Shown: positions 25,962 to 35,262 of the stretch, in pieces
Layout: every line of letters begins with the position of its first letter
How positions within the stretch are numbered: position 1 is the stretch's first letter
From: Negativicutes bacterium
Lineage (GTDB): Bacteria; Bacillota; Negativicutes; JAAYSF01
NCBI GenBank assembly: GCA_028707635.1
Contig: JAQWAQ010000007.1
Location: 1-51,425, forward strand
DNA length: 51,425 nt
Reading direction: 5' to 3'
Notes under the pieces: generated by a model
What the model was told of the DNA's origin: nothing
The model's input: the letters and a program-made list of their open reading frames with translations, nothing else
Databases searched by the model: none
Position numbers and translations under genes: made by a program

Positions 25962-27023
25962 CTACAACTCTTGAGTGAATTGCTCGCCGAGGACGGTCGC
26001 CACTTTACGATGCGGTCCGGCCCACGGCACAGTATCTAATTCAGACAATCCCAGCCAATGAGCAGGGAAGGATATAGTATTGCCTGCCAGCCATTGACAC
26101 TGATAAAAAGATATGTCCCATTTGCGGTGGCTGAATGTGTGGATGTAGTGGAATAGTCTTTTCCCGACACAGACCTCTTGTTGTAAGTCGCTTTTGATCC
26201 GCGTTTTTAACCGTTCGGAGGTTGAGTCATCCTCTGCCAGTTCTACTGTAGGAAATTCCCACATCCCGGCAAGCATCCCTGTTGCGGGTCGCTGAGTTAT
26301 AAGCAAGCTGCTGCTTTGGATCACTATTCCTGCAGCCAGTTTTATGTGTAAAGGAGCTTTTTTTGGAGTCCGCACGGGCAGGACATCTTGAACGTCCCGC
26401 GCCTGTGCCTCACATAAGGTAGCTAACGGGCACAACTGACAGCGGGGACGCTGGGGAATGCACACCATGGAACCTAAATCCATCAATGCCTGATTGAAAT
26501 CACCAGGCCGCTCAACAGACATATGATCGCGAATCAAACGGTCAATCTTGCGTTTAGTCGCTTGCTTGGTAATATCCTCCTCCAGGCAAAATAGCCGGCT
26601 GAAGATTCTGAGGACATTACCATCAATCGCCGGAGAGGGACGGTTATAGGCAATGCTGGCAATGGCCCCGGCAGTATATTCACCAACTCCGGGCAACTTC
26701 TGGATGGCCGGTGCATTGTCAGGCACTTTTCCCCCGTATTCTGCACATACTTCCCGGACCCCTGACAAAAGGTTGCGGGCGCGGTTATAATAGCCTAATC
26801 CCTGCCAGTAAGTGAGGACTTCCTGCTCTGATGTCTGGGCCAAAGCTTCTAGAGTCGGAAATCGTTCCATCCAGCGGGTGTAATAATCCTTTACAACCTC
26901 GACCCGTGTTTGTTGAAGCATTATTTCTGAAACCCAAACTTTATAAGCATCGTTATCTTTACGCCAAGGCAAATCCCGAGAATTTTTGTCGTACCAATCT
27001 AACAGCTGTGTTGCTAATACCAT
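25962..27023 (-). CDS. mutY: A/G-specific adenine DNA glycosylase
   Basis: 353 residues. MutY removes adenine mispaired with 8-oxoguanine. The helix-hairpin-helix domain contains LPWRKDNDAYKVWVSEIMLQ, LPGVGEYTAGAIASIAYN and the catalytic Asp in PAIDGNVLRIF. The 4Fe-4S cluster ligands are in C-x6-C-x2-C-x5-C (CIPQRPRCQLCPLATLC). The C-terminal NUDIX-like 8-oxoG recognition domain (about 225-353, with ATGMLAGMWEFPTVEL) is present. Start ATG at 27023 with GGAAG upstream. Confidence 0.95.
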   Translation of the reverse strand: MVLATQLLDWYDKNSRDLPWRKDNDAYKVWVSEIMLQQTRVEVVKDYYTRWMERFPTLEALAQTSEQEVLTYWQGLGYYNRARNLLSGVREVCAEYGGKVPDNAPAIQKLPGVGEYTAGAIASIAYNRPSPAIDGNVLRIFSRLFCLEEDITKQATKRKIDRLIRDHMSVERPGDFNQALMDLGSMVCIPQRPRCQLCPLATLCEAQARDVQDVLPVRTPKKAPLHIKLAAGIVIQSSSLLITQRPATGMLAGMWEFPTVELAEDDSTSERLKTRIKSDLQQEVCVGKRLFHYIHTFSHRKWDISFYQCQWLAGNTISFPAHWLGLSELDTVPWAGPHRKVATVLGEQFTQEL

Positions 27024-27228
27024 AATGCAGCTTCCTTTCTTAAAAACAGGGGGATAGGTACCTTGTTTTAATATCGTTTAATTGCGTGGCAATGAATTTA
27101 CTTATCTTTTCTTCTATAGGTATTTGATATATGTTACAATATGGGAATAAAGTCCTAATGTTGCCGTTGTGTAGTTGTGTTAGGCAGCTTTAGTATCTTA
27201 GTGATGTAAGAGAGCAAGAGGGGTTGCC

Positions 27229-28755
27229 ATGAATCGGTTTTATACAAAATTTATTATTTTTACGATAGTATTATTAATCTTGTCCAGCGTTATCCAGATG
27301 ATAGGAGCTGAACGAGTGGTTTCAAGAGCTGTTGAGGCAGTGGTGCTTGATGCTAATAAAAAGGCGGCTTTCTATCGGGCGGAATATATTCAGAGACATA
27401 TTAGCGAGATTACGAACGAGCTGCGAGTGATTGCCCGGGACAAAAGTATTCATAGTGACATGAATATGCTAAGTGTCGTAAATCAAATCATTCCAGACGT
27501 CAATTCCATTTTTGTCTTTGACCGGAATGGGATTATGACAGCCACAACGGGTACAGGGTTACAGTGGATCGGGGATGACTATTCGGAGCGTGACTATTTT
27601 AAGCAGGCCATTCAGGGGAAAGAGTATGTCAGTGATATGTTCTTGAGCCGGGCTAATCGTCAGGTCATCACCATCGCGGTGCCTATCTATGAGGAAGGTG
27701 GCTCGGCTTCGGGAGTTGTTGCGGGGTCTGTCTGGCTGAAGGAGGGAAACCCTTTCGGCCTGTTTGATAGTAAAACAAGTATGCGAAAAGGACAGAGCGG
27801 GATTGTTGATGCGCACGGAAAAGTCATTTATCATACTATCGATAGTAGGATTGGCGGGGATTCAGGGCTTGCCTCTGAAATAAAAGAGCTCTCAGCTAAG
27901 CAAGAAGAAGTCATCACAGAAAAGCGCCTTGACGGTGAAGGGTACTATACTGCACTTGCCTCCATTCCAGAGATTAGATGGTATGTGTTTTTTGAGACAC
28001 CGATCAGTGAAGTCGATGAGATTAACCGGCAGATCCATAATCAGGTTGCCGTGATTGTTGCGTTGCTTTCCCTGGTGCTTATTATTGTAAGTATATTCGT
28101 TGTTCGCCGCTTCCTGCGCCCGTTGGATACCCTTACAAATGCATTTAAACTGCTGCGGCAAGGTAAATACACTACCATTCCTATTCAGACAAAGGATGAA
28201 TTCGAGGAAGTCATTGAAGCTTACAATGAAACAGTAAACGAATTGAAAGATCTTCATAGAAGGCTGGAAAGCGCCGCAGACCGGGATGGGCTGACAGGGG
28301 TATATAATCGCCGGGCGTTTAACAGGATGGTTGAAGTCCTGGATTTAGAACTTAATCAGGGGGCTGTTTCCGAGGCAGCCTTGATTTTCATCGATGTTGA
28401 CTATTTTAAAGAATACAATGATAGTCATGGCCATTTGGCCGGGGACGACATGCTGAAAGCAATTACTGGAATGATGGTTGCTGTTGCGGGAGAACGTTCG
28501 GTTTTCCGGTTTGGCGGCGATGAATTTGTTATTATGCTCAGAGCTGTTAAGACAGCCCAGGCGATAGAGCTTGCCCGCGAGATAACCTCACACAATGCTG
28601 GGGGAGAGTATAAGTGCACATTAAGTATCGGGATTGCGACCGTCCCGGAAGATGGAGCCACTGTGGCTGAAGTAGTCGATAAAGCGGACAAAGCGCTATA
28701 CACCAGCAAGATGGTACGCAATAGGATCACAGTCTATGCAGAGGAGAACAGCTAA
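27229..28755 (+). CDS. Cache-HAMP-GGDEF diguanylate cyclase
   Basis: 508 residues from ATG at 27229 with GAGGGG upstream. N-terminal membrane helix (about 8-26), a double Cache extracytoplasmic sensor (about 35-260; YSERDYFKQAIQGKEYVSD is typical), second membrane helix (about 268-290), HAMP (about 291-345), and GGDEF (about 350-508) with DRDGLTGVYNRRAF and the intact active site FRFGGDEF. Predicted to make c-di-GMP in response to an external small molecule. Its stop lies 5 bp from the convergent MFS gene. Confidence 0.93.
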   Translation: MNRFYTKFIIFTIVLLILSSVIQMIGAERVVSRAVEAVVLDANKKAAFYRAEYIQRHISEITNELRVIARDKSIHSDMNMLSVVNQIIPDVNSIFVFDRNGIMTATTGTGLQWIGDDYSERDYFKQAIQGKEYVSDMFLSRANRQVITIAVPIYEEGGSASGVVAGSVWLKEGNPFGLFDSKTSMRKGQSGIVDAHGKVIYHTIDSRIGGDSGLASEIKELSAKQEEVITEKRLDGEGYYTALASIPEIRWYVFFETPISEVDEINRQIHNQVAVIVALLSLVLIIVSIFVVRRFLRPLDTLTNAFKLLRQGKYTTIPIQTKDEFEEVIEAYNETVNELKDLHRRLESAADRDGLTGVYNRRAFNRMVEVLDLELNQGAVSEAALIFIDVDYFKEYNDSHGHLAGDDMLKAITGMMVAVAGERSVFRFGGDEFVIMLRAVKTAQAIELAREITSHNAGGEYKCTLSIGIATVPEDGATVAEVVDKADKALYTSKMVRNRITVYAEENS

Positions 28756-28759
28756 GTTG

Positions 28760-30136
28760 TCAGTGACCTTTTCCTCTGGCGAGTGATGCGAATATGCCGG
28801 CAGTACAAAGGACCGTGAAGACCAGGAATGTCATGCGGAATCCTTCGATGAGTTGATCAGTATGGTGTTGTCCGAGACTAACGTCGCCCACATAGACGGA
28901 GAGCAAAAGCGTGACGATGGCCATACTCACTGCTTGCCCGGTCAATCGTGATGTTGCCAGTGAGGAAGAGGCGATCCCATAAAAGCGTTTTTCCACTGAT
29001 CCCATAAGGGCATTGGTATTTGGCGAGGAGAATAAAGCAAAACCTAAACCAATGAAAGCTAAATTGATCATGATTAGCCATGAGGATGTAGCCGGTGTGA
29101 TCCATGTGAAAATAAAGAGTCCGAGGGTACTTAAGCCCATGCCGAGCGAGGCCACAATGCGCGGCTGGATACGATCAGAGAGAGAGCCTGCAAACGGGGA
29201 AAATGCGGCCATCATAAGTGGTTGTGCAAGGAGAATAAAGCCGGCGACATGAGAATCATACTCCATAACCACCTGCAGGAGGAGCGAGACGAGAAAGCCG
29301 ACGGCAAAGGTGGCACTGTAGTTAATCATAGCCGCTAGATTGGAAAAGGCGAAAACAGTGTTATGGCGAAAAAGCTCGACTCGAAAAATCGGATAGTCCT
29401 GTTTTGATTCATAAACAATAAAAAGTGCAAGTAACACTAAGCCGAAAACTAAGGAATATTTCCCCCAGACTGTATTTGATAATGATGATAGCCCATAAAG
29501 GACGGCGGTAATTGCAATCATATAACAAGCGCTGCCCAGCCAATCAAAGGTTTCGTCTTTGGCGTCCGCCCATTCACCTTTGAGCCGGTAGGCGGCAATG
29601 AGCGCTGCGGTAACACCGGCCAAGGCCGAAAAGAAAAAGATGCTCCGCCAGCCGAGGTAGTAGTTCATAAACCCGCCAAGCACTGGGCCCAGTGATAAGC
29701 CAATATATGTTGCCGAAGCGGTAATTCCCATTGCATGCCCGCGCTTATGAGGCGGATAAACAGATGTAAGAATGGCCATTCCTGTGCTGAAAATCATCGA
29801 AGTCGCCATTCCTTGCCCGACTCGAAAAACGATGATCGATTCCATGGACCAGGCCAGCCCGGACAGCAGGGAAAAGCAAGCGAATAAAATGATCCCAATA
29901 AGCAGAATTTTTTTTCGGCCAATGATATCAGCCAGTCTGCCGCAGGGAAGTAAAAATGCCGCCGAGGCAAGCAGATAGCCGGAGACGATCCAACTGAGAA
30001 ATAAAGTCCCGCCGCTAAATTCAGCCCCGATGGCTGGAATGGCAAGGTTGATTGCGCTGCCCATAAAGGGGGCGAGGAAGGATGTTATCATAACGACGAC
30101 AAGCACAGATGTCTCCAATGATAGAGTTAACTTCAT
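28760..30136 (-). CDS. MFS drug exporter (14-helix DHA2/EmrB type)
   Basis: About 458 residues. The usual DHA2 signatures are present: GSAINLAIPAIGAEF in helix 1, SGYLLASAAFLLPCGRLADI with the conserved loop GRLADIIGRKK, and GPVLGGFMNYYLGWRSIFF. An ATG two codons upstream (30142) is possible, but GGGGA is then only 3 bases away, so 30136 is preferred. Proton-driven export of drugs or metabolites; the substrate is not evident. Confidence 0.87.
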   Translation of the reverse strand: MKLTLSLETSVLVVVMITSFLAPFMGSAINLAIPAIGAEFSGGTLFLSWIVSGYLLASAAFLLPCGRLADIIGRKKILLIGIILFACFSLLSGLAWSMESIIVFRVGQGMATSMIFSTGMAILTSVYPPHKRGHAMGITASATYIGLSLGPVLGGFMNYYLGWRSIFFFSALAGVTAALIAAYRLKGEWADAKDETFDWLGSACYMIAITAVLYGLSSLSNTVWGKYSLVFGLVLLALFIVYESKQDYPIFRVELFRHNTVFAFSNLAAMINYSATFAVGFLVSLLLQVVMEYDSHVAGFILLAQPLMMAAFSPFAGSLSDRIQPRIVASLGMGLSTLGLFIFTWITPATSSWLIMINLAFIGLGFALFSSPNTNALMGSVEKRFYGIASSSLATSRLTGQAVSMAIVTLLLSVYVGDVSLGQHHTDQLIEGFRMTFLVFTVLCTAGIFASLARGKGH

Positions 30137-30197
30137 CAACATGATTCCCCATCTCTTGTTTCGTGGTTATTTTCCTTATTTAATTATATCACGATGC

Positions 30198-30246
30198 AAA
30201 AAAGCTCACTACTGCATTTGAAATGCCGGTAGCGAGCTTTTTTAAG
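30198..30246. terminator. Bidirectional terminator between the MFS gene region and the D-amino acid enzyme gene
   Basis: AAAAGCTCACTAC...GTAGCGAGCTTTT with T runs on both strands. On the minus strand it ends the D-amino acid enzyme transcript. Confidence 0.75.
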
Positions 30247-30249
30247 ACA

Positions 30250-31359
30250 TTATTGCGTTTTCCCTTTGCATAATATGGGAATTTCCCTTAAGATACTTCC
30301 TTTAGAGACCAAATAGGCTTTTTCATACAGGTTACAGGTTGGGCAGATATGATTAGGAATAATCTCAATTTTGTCGCCAATCTCGATACTATTGCGGAAT
30401 TCTTTGTTATAAATGAGACCATGTTCATCGAATACGCCGCTTAGTCTAATGCCGTTGGAGTTTTTCACAAGGCCGTAGCCTTGAGTGGCACAAATGCCCT
30501 CGCTGCGGTTTTGCGAGGTCAACGATTTTGCGCCGGCATCCAAGACGATTCGCTCATCTGTTGGTTTACTAATCACAGTGACTAAAACGGTTGCGGCACA
30601 TTTGGTGAAATCCTGAATGGCACTGCCTTGGCCGACGTCCATAAAAATATAGGTTCCAGGCCGGATTTCGGTAATTCCCTCGATAATTCCAGCATGCATC
30701 ATCGATGGCGTTGCGCCGATGCTGATGGTGTCAATATCTATGCCTAGTTCGCGCAGCATAGTACCTGATCGTAAAGTTCTTTGCTGGCTTTCGTTTGCCG
30801 CCTTGATGCAGTCTTCAATAGTTTTTGCCTTGTAGGAATGGCCTTCATGGGAAAATACGCCTTTCAGAACGACCTTCTTGCTATTCTTAATGTGTTTTGC
30901 CAGATTCAATAATTGGTCATCGGTAATGACCCCGGAACGATTTTCGCCGACTTCTACTTCAATTAATACTTCGATGGCTTTTTCTTCATTTTTAAAGACT
31001 TCTTCTAATTGATTGATTTGGTATTCGTTATCAACGCCGATTCTGAGCTTGATTTTTCGATTAAGCGCCTTAATTCGCTCAAGTTTAGAAATGCCAACAA
31101 TTTCATTTGCAATAAAAATATTCGTCAGACCATGCTCGGCCATGACCTCTGCTTCACCAACTTTTGCTACTGTGATGCCATAGGCTCCTTTTAGCAATTG
31201 TAATTTAGCCAGCTCTGGCATTTTATGGGTCTTGGTATGAGGCCGTAGGTTTGCATGGTATTGATCCGCCTTTTTTTGCATAAAATCGAGATTGCTTTCC
31301 ATAAGCTCATTGTCAATTAACAACGCTGGTGTATCAATAAACTGATAGGGTGATTTCAT
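30250..31359 (-). CDS. D-threonine aldolase / D-serine dehydratase-like PLP enzyme (fold type III)
   Basis: 369 residues from ATG at 31359; an ATG at 31380 precedes the GGAGG site and is not used. The N-terminal alanine-racemase-like barrel holds the PLP lysine in RPHTKTHK (residues 39-46). Near the C-terminus PNHICPT supplies a metal site of the form His-x-Cys; known D-serine dehydratases of this family use His/Cys, whereas D-threonine aldolases use His/Asp, so D-serine dehydratase-like chemistry is slightly favoured. It lies 4 bp after a DauR-like regulator gene and is divergent from a threonine-synthase-like gene, which points to catabolism of a beta-hydroxy D-amino acid. Confidence 0.85.
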   Translation of the reverse strand: MKSPYQFIDTPALLIDNELMESNLDFMQKKADQYHANLRPHTKTHKMPELAKLQLLKGAYGITVAKVGEAEVMAEHGLTNIFIANEIVGISKLERIKALNRKIKLRIGVDNEYQINQLEEVFKNEEKAIEVLIEVEVGENRSGVITDDQLLNLAKHIKNSKKVVLKGVFSHEGHSYKAKTIEDCIKAANESQQRTLRSGTMLRELGIDIDTISIGATPSMMHAGIIEGITEIRPGTYIFMDVGQGSAIQDFTKCAATVLVTVISKPTDERIVLDAGAKSLTSQNRSEGICATQGYGLVKNSNGIRLSGVFDEHGLIYNKEFRNSIEIGDKIEIIPNHICPTCNLYEKAYLVSKGSILREIPILCKGKTQ

Positions 31360-31363
31360 AGGA

Positions 31364-32002
31364 CTATTCCTCCACTTCATTTTTCTTCAATTCATCCAGG
31401 TAGCTATAGACAGTAACTTTAGAAATGTTCAACTTATCGGCAACTTTCTCAAGGGCTCCTTTAATTAAGAAAATACCCTTCTTGTCCATGAAGTTAACTA
31501 AGGCTATTTTATCTTTTCTTTTTAAATGATCAGGATTGCTATTGCCAATAATTTTGTCAATTAAATCATCGACAATGTCAATCACATGATCAAAAGCGGC
31601 CAACTCGGGTTCAGGCCTTTTGGCTCCGACAGCGACAAATTCATCTATAAAATCTTTTAGCTGTTTCATGGGTTGGAAGTCATAGTTTATACATAATGCG
31701 CCGATGACTTTGTCTTGTGAATCCCGGATAAGGGCGGTCGAGGATTTTATTTCCTTGCCTGTTTTGGTGACTGTCAAATAATTGGCGGCATAATCACTGT
31801 CGAAGTCTTTGGATAACAAAACCTGTTTCACCAAGTGTTCAAAAGGCTGGCCGACTTCTCGGCCTGTCACGTGATTATGAACAGTATAAACAACTGAGTT
31901 TTGCGGGATGGAAAGATCATGCAAGACGACTTCACAGTTTTTACCGAAGGTTTTGGCAATGACATTGGCAATCGGGATAAATTTTTCTAGCTCTTTGTTC
32001 AT
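31364..32002 (-). CDS. YheO/DauR-type PAS and helix-turn-helix regulator
   Basis: 212 residues from ATG at 32002 (AGAAGG upstream); a GTG two codons earlier is also open. The N-terminal YheO-like PAS domain (about 5-115; NCEVVLHDLSIPQNSVV, then DSQDKVIGALCINYDF) is followed by a C-terminal HTH_22 domain (about 150-212; ALEKVADKLNISKVTVYSYL). DauR represses D-arginine genes in Pseudomonas; relatives usually sense D-amino acids or related ligands. Operon with the D-amino acid enzyme downstream. An 18-bp inverted repeat between this gene and the divergent PLP gene (32034-32079) is its likely target. Confidence 0.85.
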   Translation of the reverse strand: MNKELEKFIPIANVIAKTFGKNCEVVLHDLSIPQNSVVYTVHNHVTGREVGQPFEHLVKQVLLSKDFDSDYAANYLTVTKTGKEIKSSTALIRDSQDKVIGALCINYDFQPMKQLKDFIDEFVAVGAKRPEPELAAFDHVIDIVDDLIDKIIGNSNPDHLKRKDKIALVNFMDKKGIFLIKGALEKVADKLNISKVTVYSYLDELKKNEVEE

Positions 32003-32033
32003 AGGCACCTTCTATTCATAGAAAAAAATCTAT

Positions 32034-32079
32034 TATACCATTGATTATATATAAAAAAGTCTATATAATCAATGGTATA
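32034..32079. promoter_or_regulatory. Perfect 18-bp inverted repeat in the divergent D-amino acid promoter
   Basis: The arms TATACCATTGATTATATA (32034-32051) and its exact complement (32062-32079) are separated by 10 bp. The site sits between two divergent transcription units and is well placed for co-repression by the adjacent DauR-like protein. Half-site spacing is about 28 bp centre to centre. Confidence 0.7.
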
Positions 32080-32135
32080 TAAGGAATATAGACGGAATTT
32101 TGGTATTAAAACTTAATCTTAGGAGGATGTCAATA

Positions 32136-33257
32136 ATGAGCTATACCTGCTATCAGTGTGGGAAAACGTATCGTGAAGATCAGCTTATTTTAGAATGTAC
32201 CTGTGGTGGATATCTCAAGGCTCCGGAGCGTGCTATTCGGAAACAAGATATCATTACGCAAGACCCTACTTTGTGGCGTTATCGTAAAGCGCTGCCAATC
32301 GGGGAAAATGATCCGGTGATTAGTTTGGGTGAGGGCCTGACGCCCCTTGTTAAGACCAATTTTGGGGGGCTCTTCTTTAAAGCCGATTCGCTTATGCCGA
32401 CAGGCTCGTTCAAAGATCGGGGGGCGGCTTTGGTTATCAGCCATTTGAAGAAACTCGGTATTAAGAAGGTCATCAATGATTCGTCCGGCAATTCTGCGGC
32501 AGCTTATGCCGCCTATTGTGCAGCGGCAGGATTAGAGTGTCACATTTTTACTCCGGCCAGTACGTCGGTAGGTAAATTAGTTCAAATTCAAATGTATGGG
32601 GCAAAAGTCACCAAAGTAGCCGGAGCGAGAGATCAAGTGACCCTTGCGGCGAAAGCAGAGGCCGAAAAGCAAGTAGGTCAAGCCGTTTATGCCGGTCATA
32701 ATACCCACCCCCTCTTTCCCGAAGGATGCAAGACGGTGGCTTATGAAATCTGGGAGCAGCTCGGCTGGGGCGTGCCTGACAATATTGTTGTACCGTTCGG
32801 CGGTGGGAGTGCTATGCTTGGTATGTACAAAGGCTTTCGTGAGTTAGTTTCGGTGGGTGAAATACCGCACATGCCTCGTATCTTTGTGATCCAGGCTCAT
32901 AGTTGTAATCCACTTTATTCCCTGTTTGTCGGCAAAGAAGAGTCGGCACAGTGCGTGCCCGGTCTAGCTGAAGGAATTTCCATTGCGAAGCCGATTAAAA
33001 AGGTGGAAGCTATTGCCGCTGTAAGGCAGACTGGCGGTACAGTCGAGGAAGTCAGTGAAGGAGAAATTATAGAGGCATTACGTGAGGCCTCTCGAGCAGG
33101 GTTCTATGTAGAGCCTACAACTGCCGCTACTGTGGCGGGAGCATTGCGGTTACAAAAGACCGGAGTGATTCGCTCAGCGGAAAAGACGGTTGTTCTGCTT
33201 ACCGGCAACGGTTTAAAGGCAACTGATAAAATTGGGCAGGCCATGGGTTTGGTATAG
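32136..33257 (+). CDS. Threonine-synthase-like PLP enzyme (fold type II)
   Basis: 373 residues from ATG at 32136 with AGGAGG upstream; an upstream in-frame ATG at 32100 is outside the ribosome binding site. A small N-terminal zinc-ribbon-like segment (CYQC...CTC) is followed by the PLP domain with LMPTGSFKDRGA (PLP lysine), SSGNSAAAYAAY and the phosphate loop PFGGGSAMLG. True threonine synthase belongs to this family, but the location next to a D-amino acid enzyme and regulator suggests a catabolic lyase or racemase-like role instead; the substrate is unproven. Confidence 0.8.
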   Translation: MSYTCYQCGKTYREDQLILECTCGGYLKAPERAIRKQDIITQDPTLWRYRKALPIGENDPVISLGEGLTPLVKTNFGGLFFKADSLMPTGSFKDRGAALVISHLKKLGIKKVINDSSGNSAAAYAAYCAAAGLECHIFTPASTSVGKLVQIQMYGAKVTKVAGARDQVTLAAKAEAEKQVGQAVYAGHNTHPLFPEGCKTVAYEIWEQLGWGVPDNIVVPFGGGSAMLGMYKGFRELVSVGEIPHMPRIFVIQAHSCNPLYSLFVGKEESAQCVPGLAEGISIAKPIKKVEAIAAVRQTGGTVEEVSEGEIIEALREASRAGFYVEPTTAATVAGALRLQKTGVIRSAEKTVVLLTGNGLKATDKIGQAMGLV

Positions 33258-33260
33258 TGA

Positions 33261-33300
33261 AATAAGAAAAGGATGCGCGAGTGCGCATCCTTTTCTTATT
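33261..33300. terminator. Bidirectional terminator between the PLP and pirin genes
   Basis: Perfect 18-bp stem AATAAGAAAAGGATGCGC / GCGCATCCTTTTCTTATT with a GAGT loop. It slightly overlaps the end of the pirin gene. Confidence 0.85.
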
Positions 33301-34138
33301 TCTTTATGAAGGTTCCGTTGTCAATTTCATCAAAGGCTTGTTGTAATTCGGCGCGGGTATTCATAACAATCGGCCCGCCCCAAGCGATTGGCTCTTTGAG
33401 CGGTTGTGCGGATAGCAAAAAGAGGCGGACGCCTTGGTCAGCGGCACGAGCCACAAATTTTTCGCCGTTCTCAAACAGTACGGCCTTGTGACTGTCAATC
33501 GTGGTTTCCATTTCGGCAAAATAGCCGGCTCCTGCCACGATATAAATAAACAACGTCGCAGTTTGGTCTGTCGGGAGACTAAACTCATGTCCCGGTTCTA
33601 ATTCGATATCTAAGAATAATGGTTTTACATAATCCCCTTGTGTTGCGCCTGACGTTTGTCCGTAGCTACCGGAGATTACACCGACAGTACAGCCGTTTTC
33701 CCGAACTTTGGGGATCATTGCTGCAGATAGGTCGCGATATTGGGGTGGGGTCATCTTATCCTTGCGGGGCAAGTTCAGCCAAAGCTGTACGCCCAGCATC
33801 CGGTCAGCGGCCTGCGGCATTTCTTGGTGGAGAATGCCGCTTCCGGCTGTCATCCATTGGCAGCAGCCATCAAGGATGCTGCCTTTATTACCCAGACTGT
33901 CACTATGTTCAATATCGCCGGAGATCAAATATGTCACAGTTTCAATTCCCCGGTGAGGATGCCAGGGGAAGCCCTTGGTATAGTCGTCTGGGTTACGAGA
34001 ATCAAAAGCATCAAGCATTAGAAAAGGGTCAAAATCGTCGACATCATTGCGGCCGAGTACTCTTACTAATTTCACGCCTGCGCCGTCAAACGTAGTAGAA
34101 CCAGTTACTATCTTGCGGACTTTTCTTATTGTACTCAT
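33296..34138 (-). CDS. Pirin family protein
   Basis: 280 residues, a bicupin. The N-terminal cupin contains FPWHPHRGIETVTYLISGDI and GCCQWMTAGSGILHQEMP, with the His-x-His and Glu/His iron ligands of pirins. Pirins are iron-binding proteins; some have quercetinase activity, some bind regulators. No neighbour indicates its role. Start ATG 34136-34138 with AGGTG upstream. Confidence 0.92.
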   Translation of the reverse strand: MSTIRKVRKIVTGSTTFDGAGVKLVRVLGRNDVDDFDPFLMLDAFDSRNPDDYTKGFPWHPHRGIETVTYLISGDIEHSDSLGNKGSILDGCCQWMTAGSGILHQEMPQAADRMLGVQLWLNLPRKDKMTPPQYRDLSAAMIPKVRENGCTVGVISGSYGQTSGATQGDYVKPLFLDIELEPGHEFSLPTDQTATLFIYIVAGAGYFAEMETTIDSHKAVLFENGEKFVARAADQGVRLFLLSAQPLKEPIAWGGPIVMNTRAELQQAFDEIDNGTFIKK

Positions 34139-34283
34139 CGAATCACCTCATTTTTTAATTATGTGTACTTTATTTACCTAAAAGGTAAAACATCCTTCTA
34201 GAAAGGCAGAAGAATATTCTTAAAATTCCCTAGTTGCCGAGTTTGTTATACCAATAAAGTATGACAATAGATGAATGTGAAAG

Positions 34284-34318
34284 AAGGAATTATCGCCAAT
34301 TGCGATAGTTCCTTTTTT
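34284..34318 (+). terminator. Orphan hairpin terminator upstream of the 5-oxoprolinase operon
   Basis: The stem AAGGAATTATCGC / GCGATAGTTCCTT is followed by TTTTTT on the plus strand, in the 336-bp gap between pirin and pxpA. No gene ends here on this strand, so it may end a short RNA or act as an attenuator for the operon. No other feature is seen in the gap. Confidence 0.65.
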
Positions 34319-34474
34319 CACGGGTAATGCTGTGCGAATCTTTCGTAGTATGCCGCATAAATATCTTAATAGGTGTTTAAAAATTTTGAATAGTTATAAG
34401 GACAAAATGACCAAAAACATTACATAAATATGGACGGAGGCGAATAAATCTATCTTATCAAGGAGGTGTAGGTT

Positions 34475-35248
34475 GTGGCAAGGTATGTTGATTTAAATTC
34501 AGATCTCGGGGAAAGCTTTGGGGCTTATACACTTGGTTTGGACAGGGACGTTCTCCGGCACATCAGCTCGGCGAATATCGCGTGTGGTTGTCATGCCGGA
34601 GATCCGATGGTTATGGCAAAGACAGTCGGGCTTGCTCAAGAACTAGGGGTGTCCATTGGGGCTCACCCAGGTTTTCCTGACCTTGTAGGATTTGGCCGGC
34701 GGAAGATGGCGCTTTCGCCAGTCGAGGTTAAAAACTACATCATTTATCAAGTGGGTGCTTTGGCGGCGTTTGCGGCTGCTGCCAATACTAAGCTTCAGCA
34801 TGTAAAACCGCATGGTGCTTTATACAATATGGCGGCTGTTGATCCTAAATTTGCCATAGCGATTGCTGAAGGGATTGCCGAGGTCAATACGGAGCTCATT
34901 TTTGTTGGCTTGGCCGGATCAGAGATGATTAAGGCCGGACAGCAGGCTGGTTTGCGAGTAGCCAGTGAGGTGTTTGCCGACAGGGGATATAACAGCGATG
35001 GCACATTGATTGCCCGGGGACAGCCCGGTGCCATGATTCATGATCCTGAGGAGGCGGCAGTGCGAGTAGTTAAAATGGTTGCCAAAGGCACGATAATGAG
35101 TGCCGGGGGTCAAGAAATCGCTATTTGTGCCGATACAGTGTGCTTACATGGCGACAGCCCGGGCGCAGTGGAGATGGCGCAGACCATTCGCAAACGATTG
35201 GAGGAAGCCGGAATTAAGATTTCGCCGCTTGGTGGGGAAATTTCGTGA
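34475..35248 (+). CDS. pxpA: 5-oxoprolinase subunit A (LamB/YcsF family)
   Basis: 257 residues from GTG at 34475 with AAGGAGGTG upstream. PxpA with PxpB and PxpC hydrolyses 5-oxoproline to glutamate at the cost of ATP. Family motifs: [66 protein letters not shown]. The operon here is pxpA, DUF1445, NRAMP-like transporter, pxpB, pxpC, resembling the B. subtilis ycsFGI-kipIA cluster. Confidence 0.95.
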   Translation: MARYVDLNSDLGESFGAYTLGLDRDVLRHISSANIACGCHAGDPMVMAKTVGLAQELGVSIGAHPGFPDLVGFGRRKMALSPVEVKNYIIYQVGALAAFAAAANTKLQHVKPHGALYNMAAVDPKFAIAIAEGIAEVNTELIFVGLAGSEMIKAGQQAGLRVASEVFADRGYNSDGTLIARGQPGAMIHDPEEAAVRVVKMVAKGTIMSAGGQEIAICADTVCLHGDSPGAVEMAQTIRKRLEEAGIKISPLGGEIS

Positions 35249-35262
35249 GGGAGGGATTTTAT

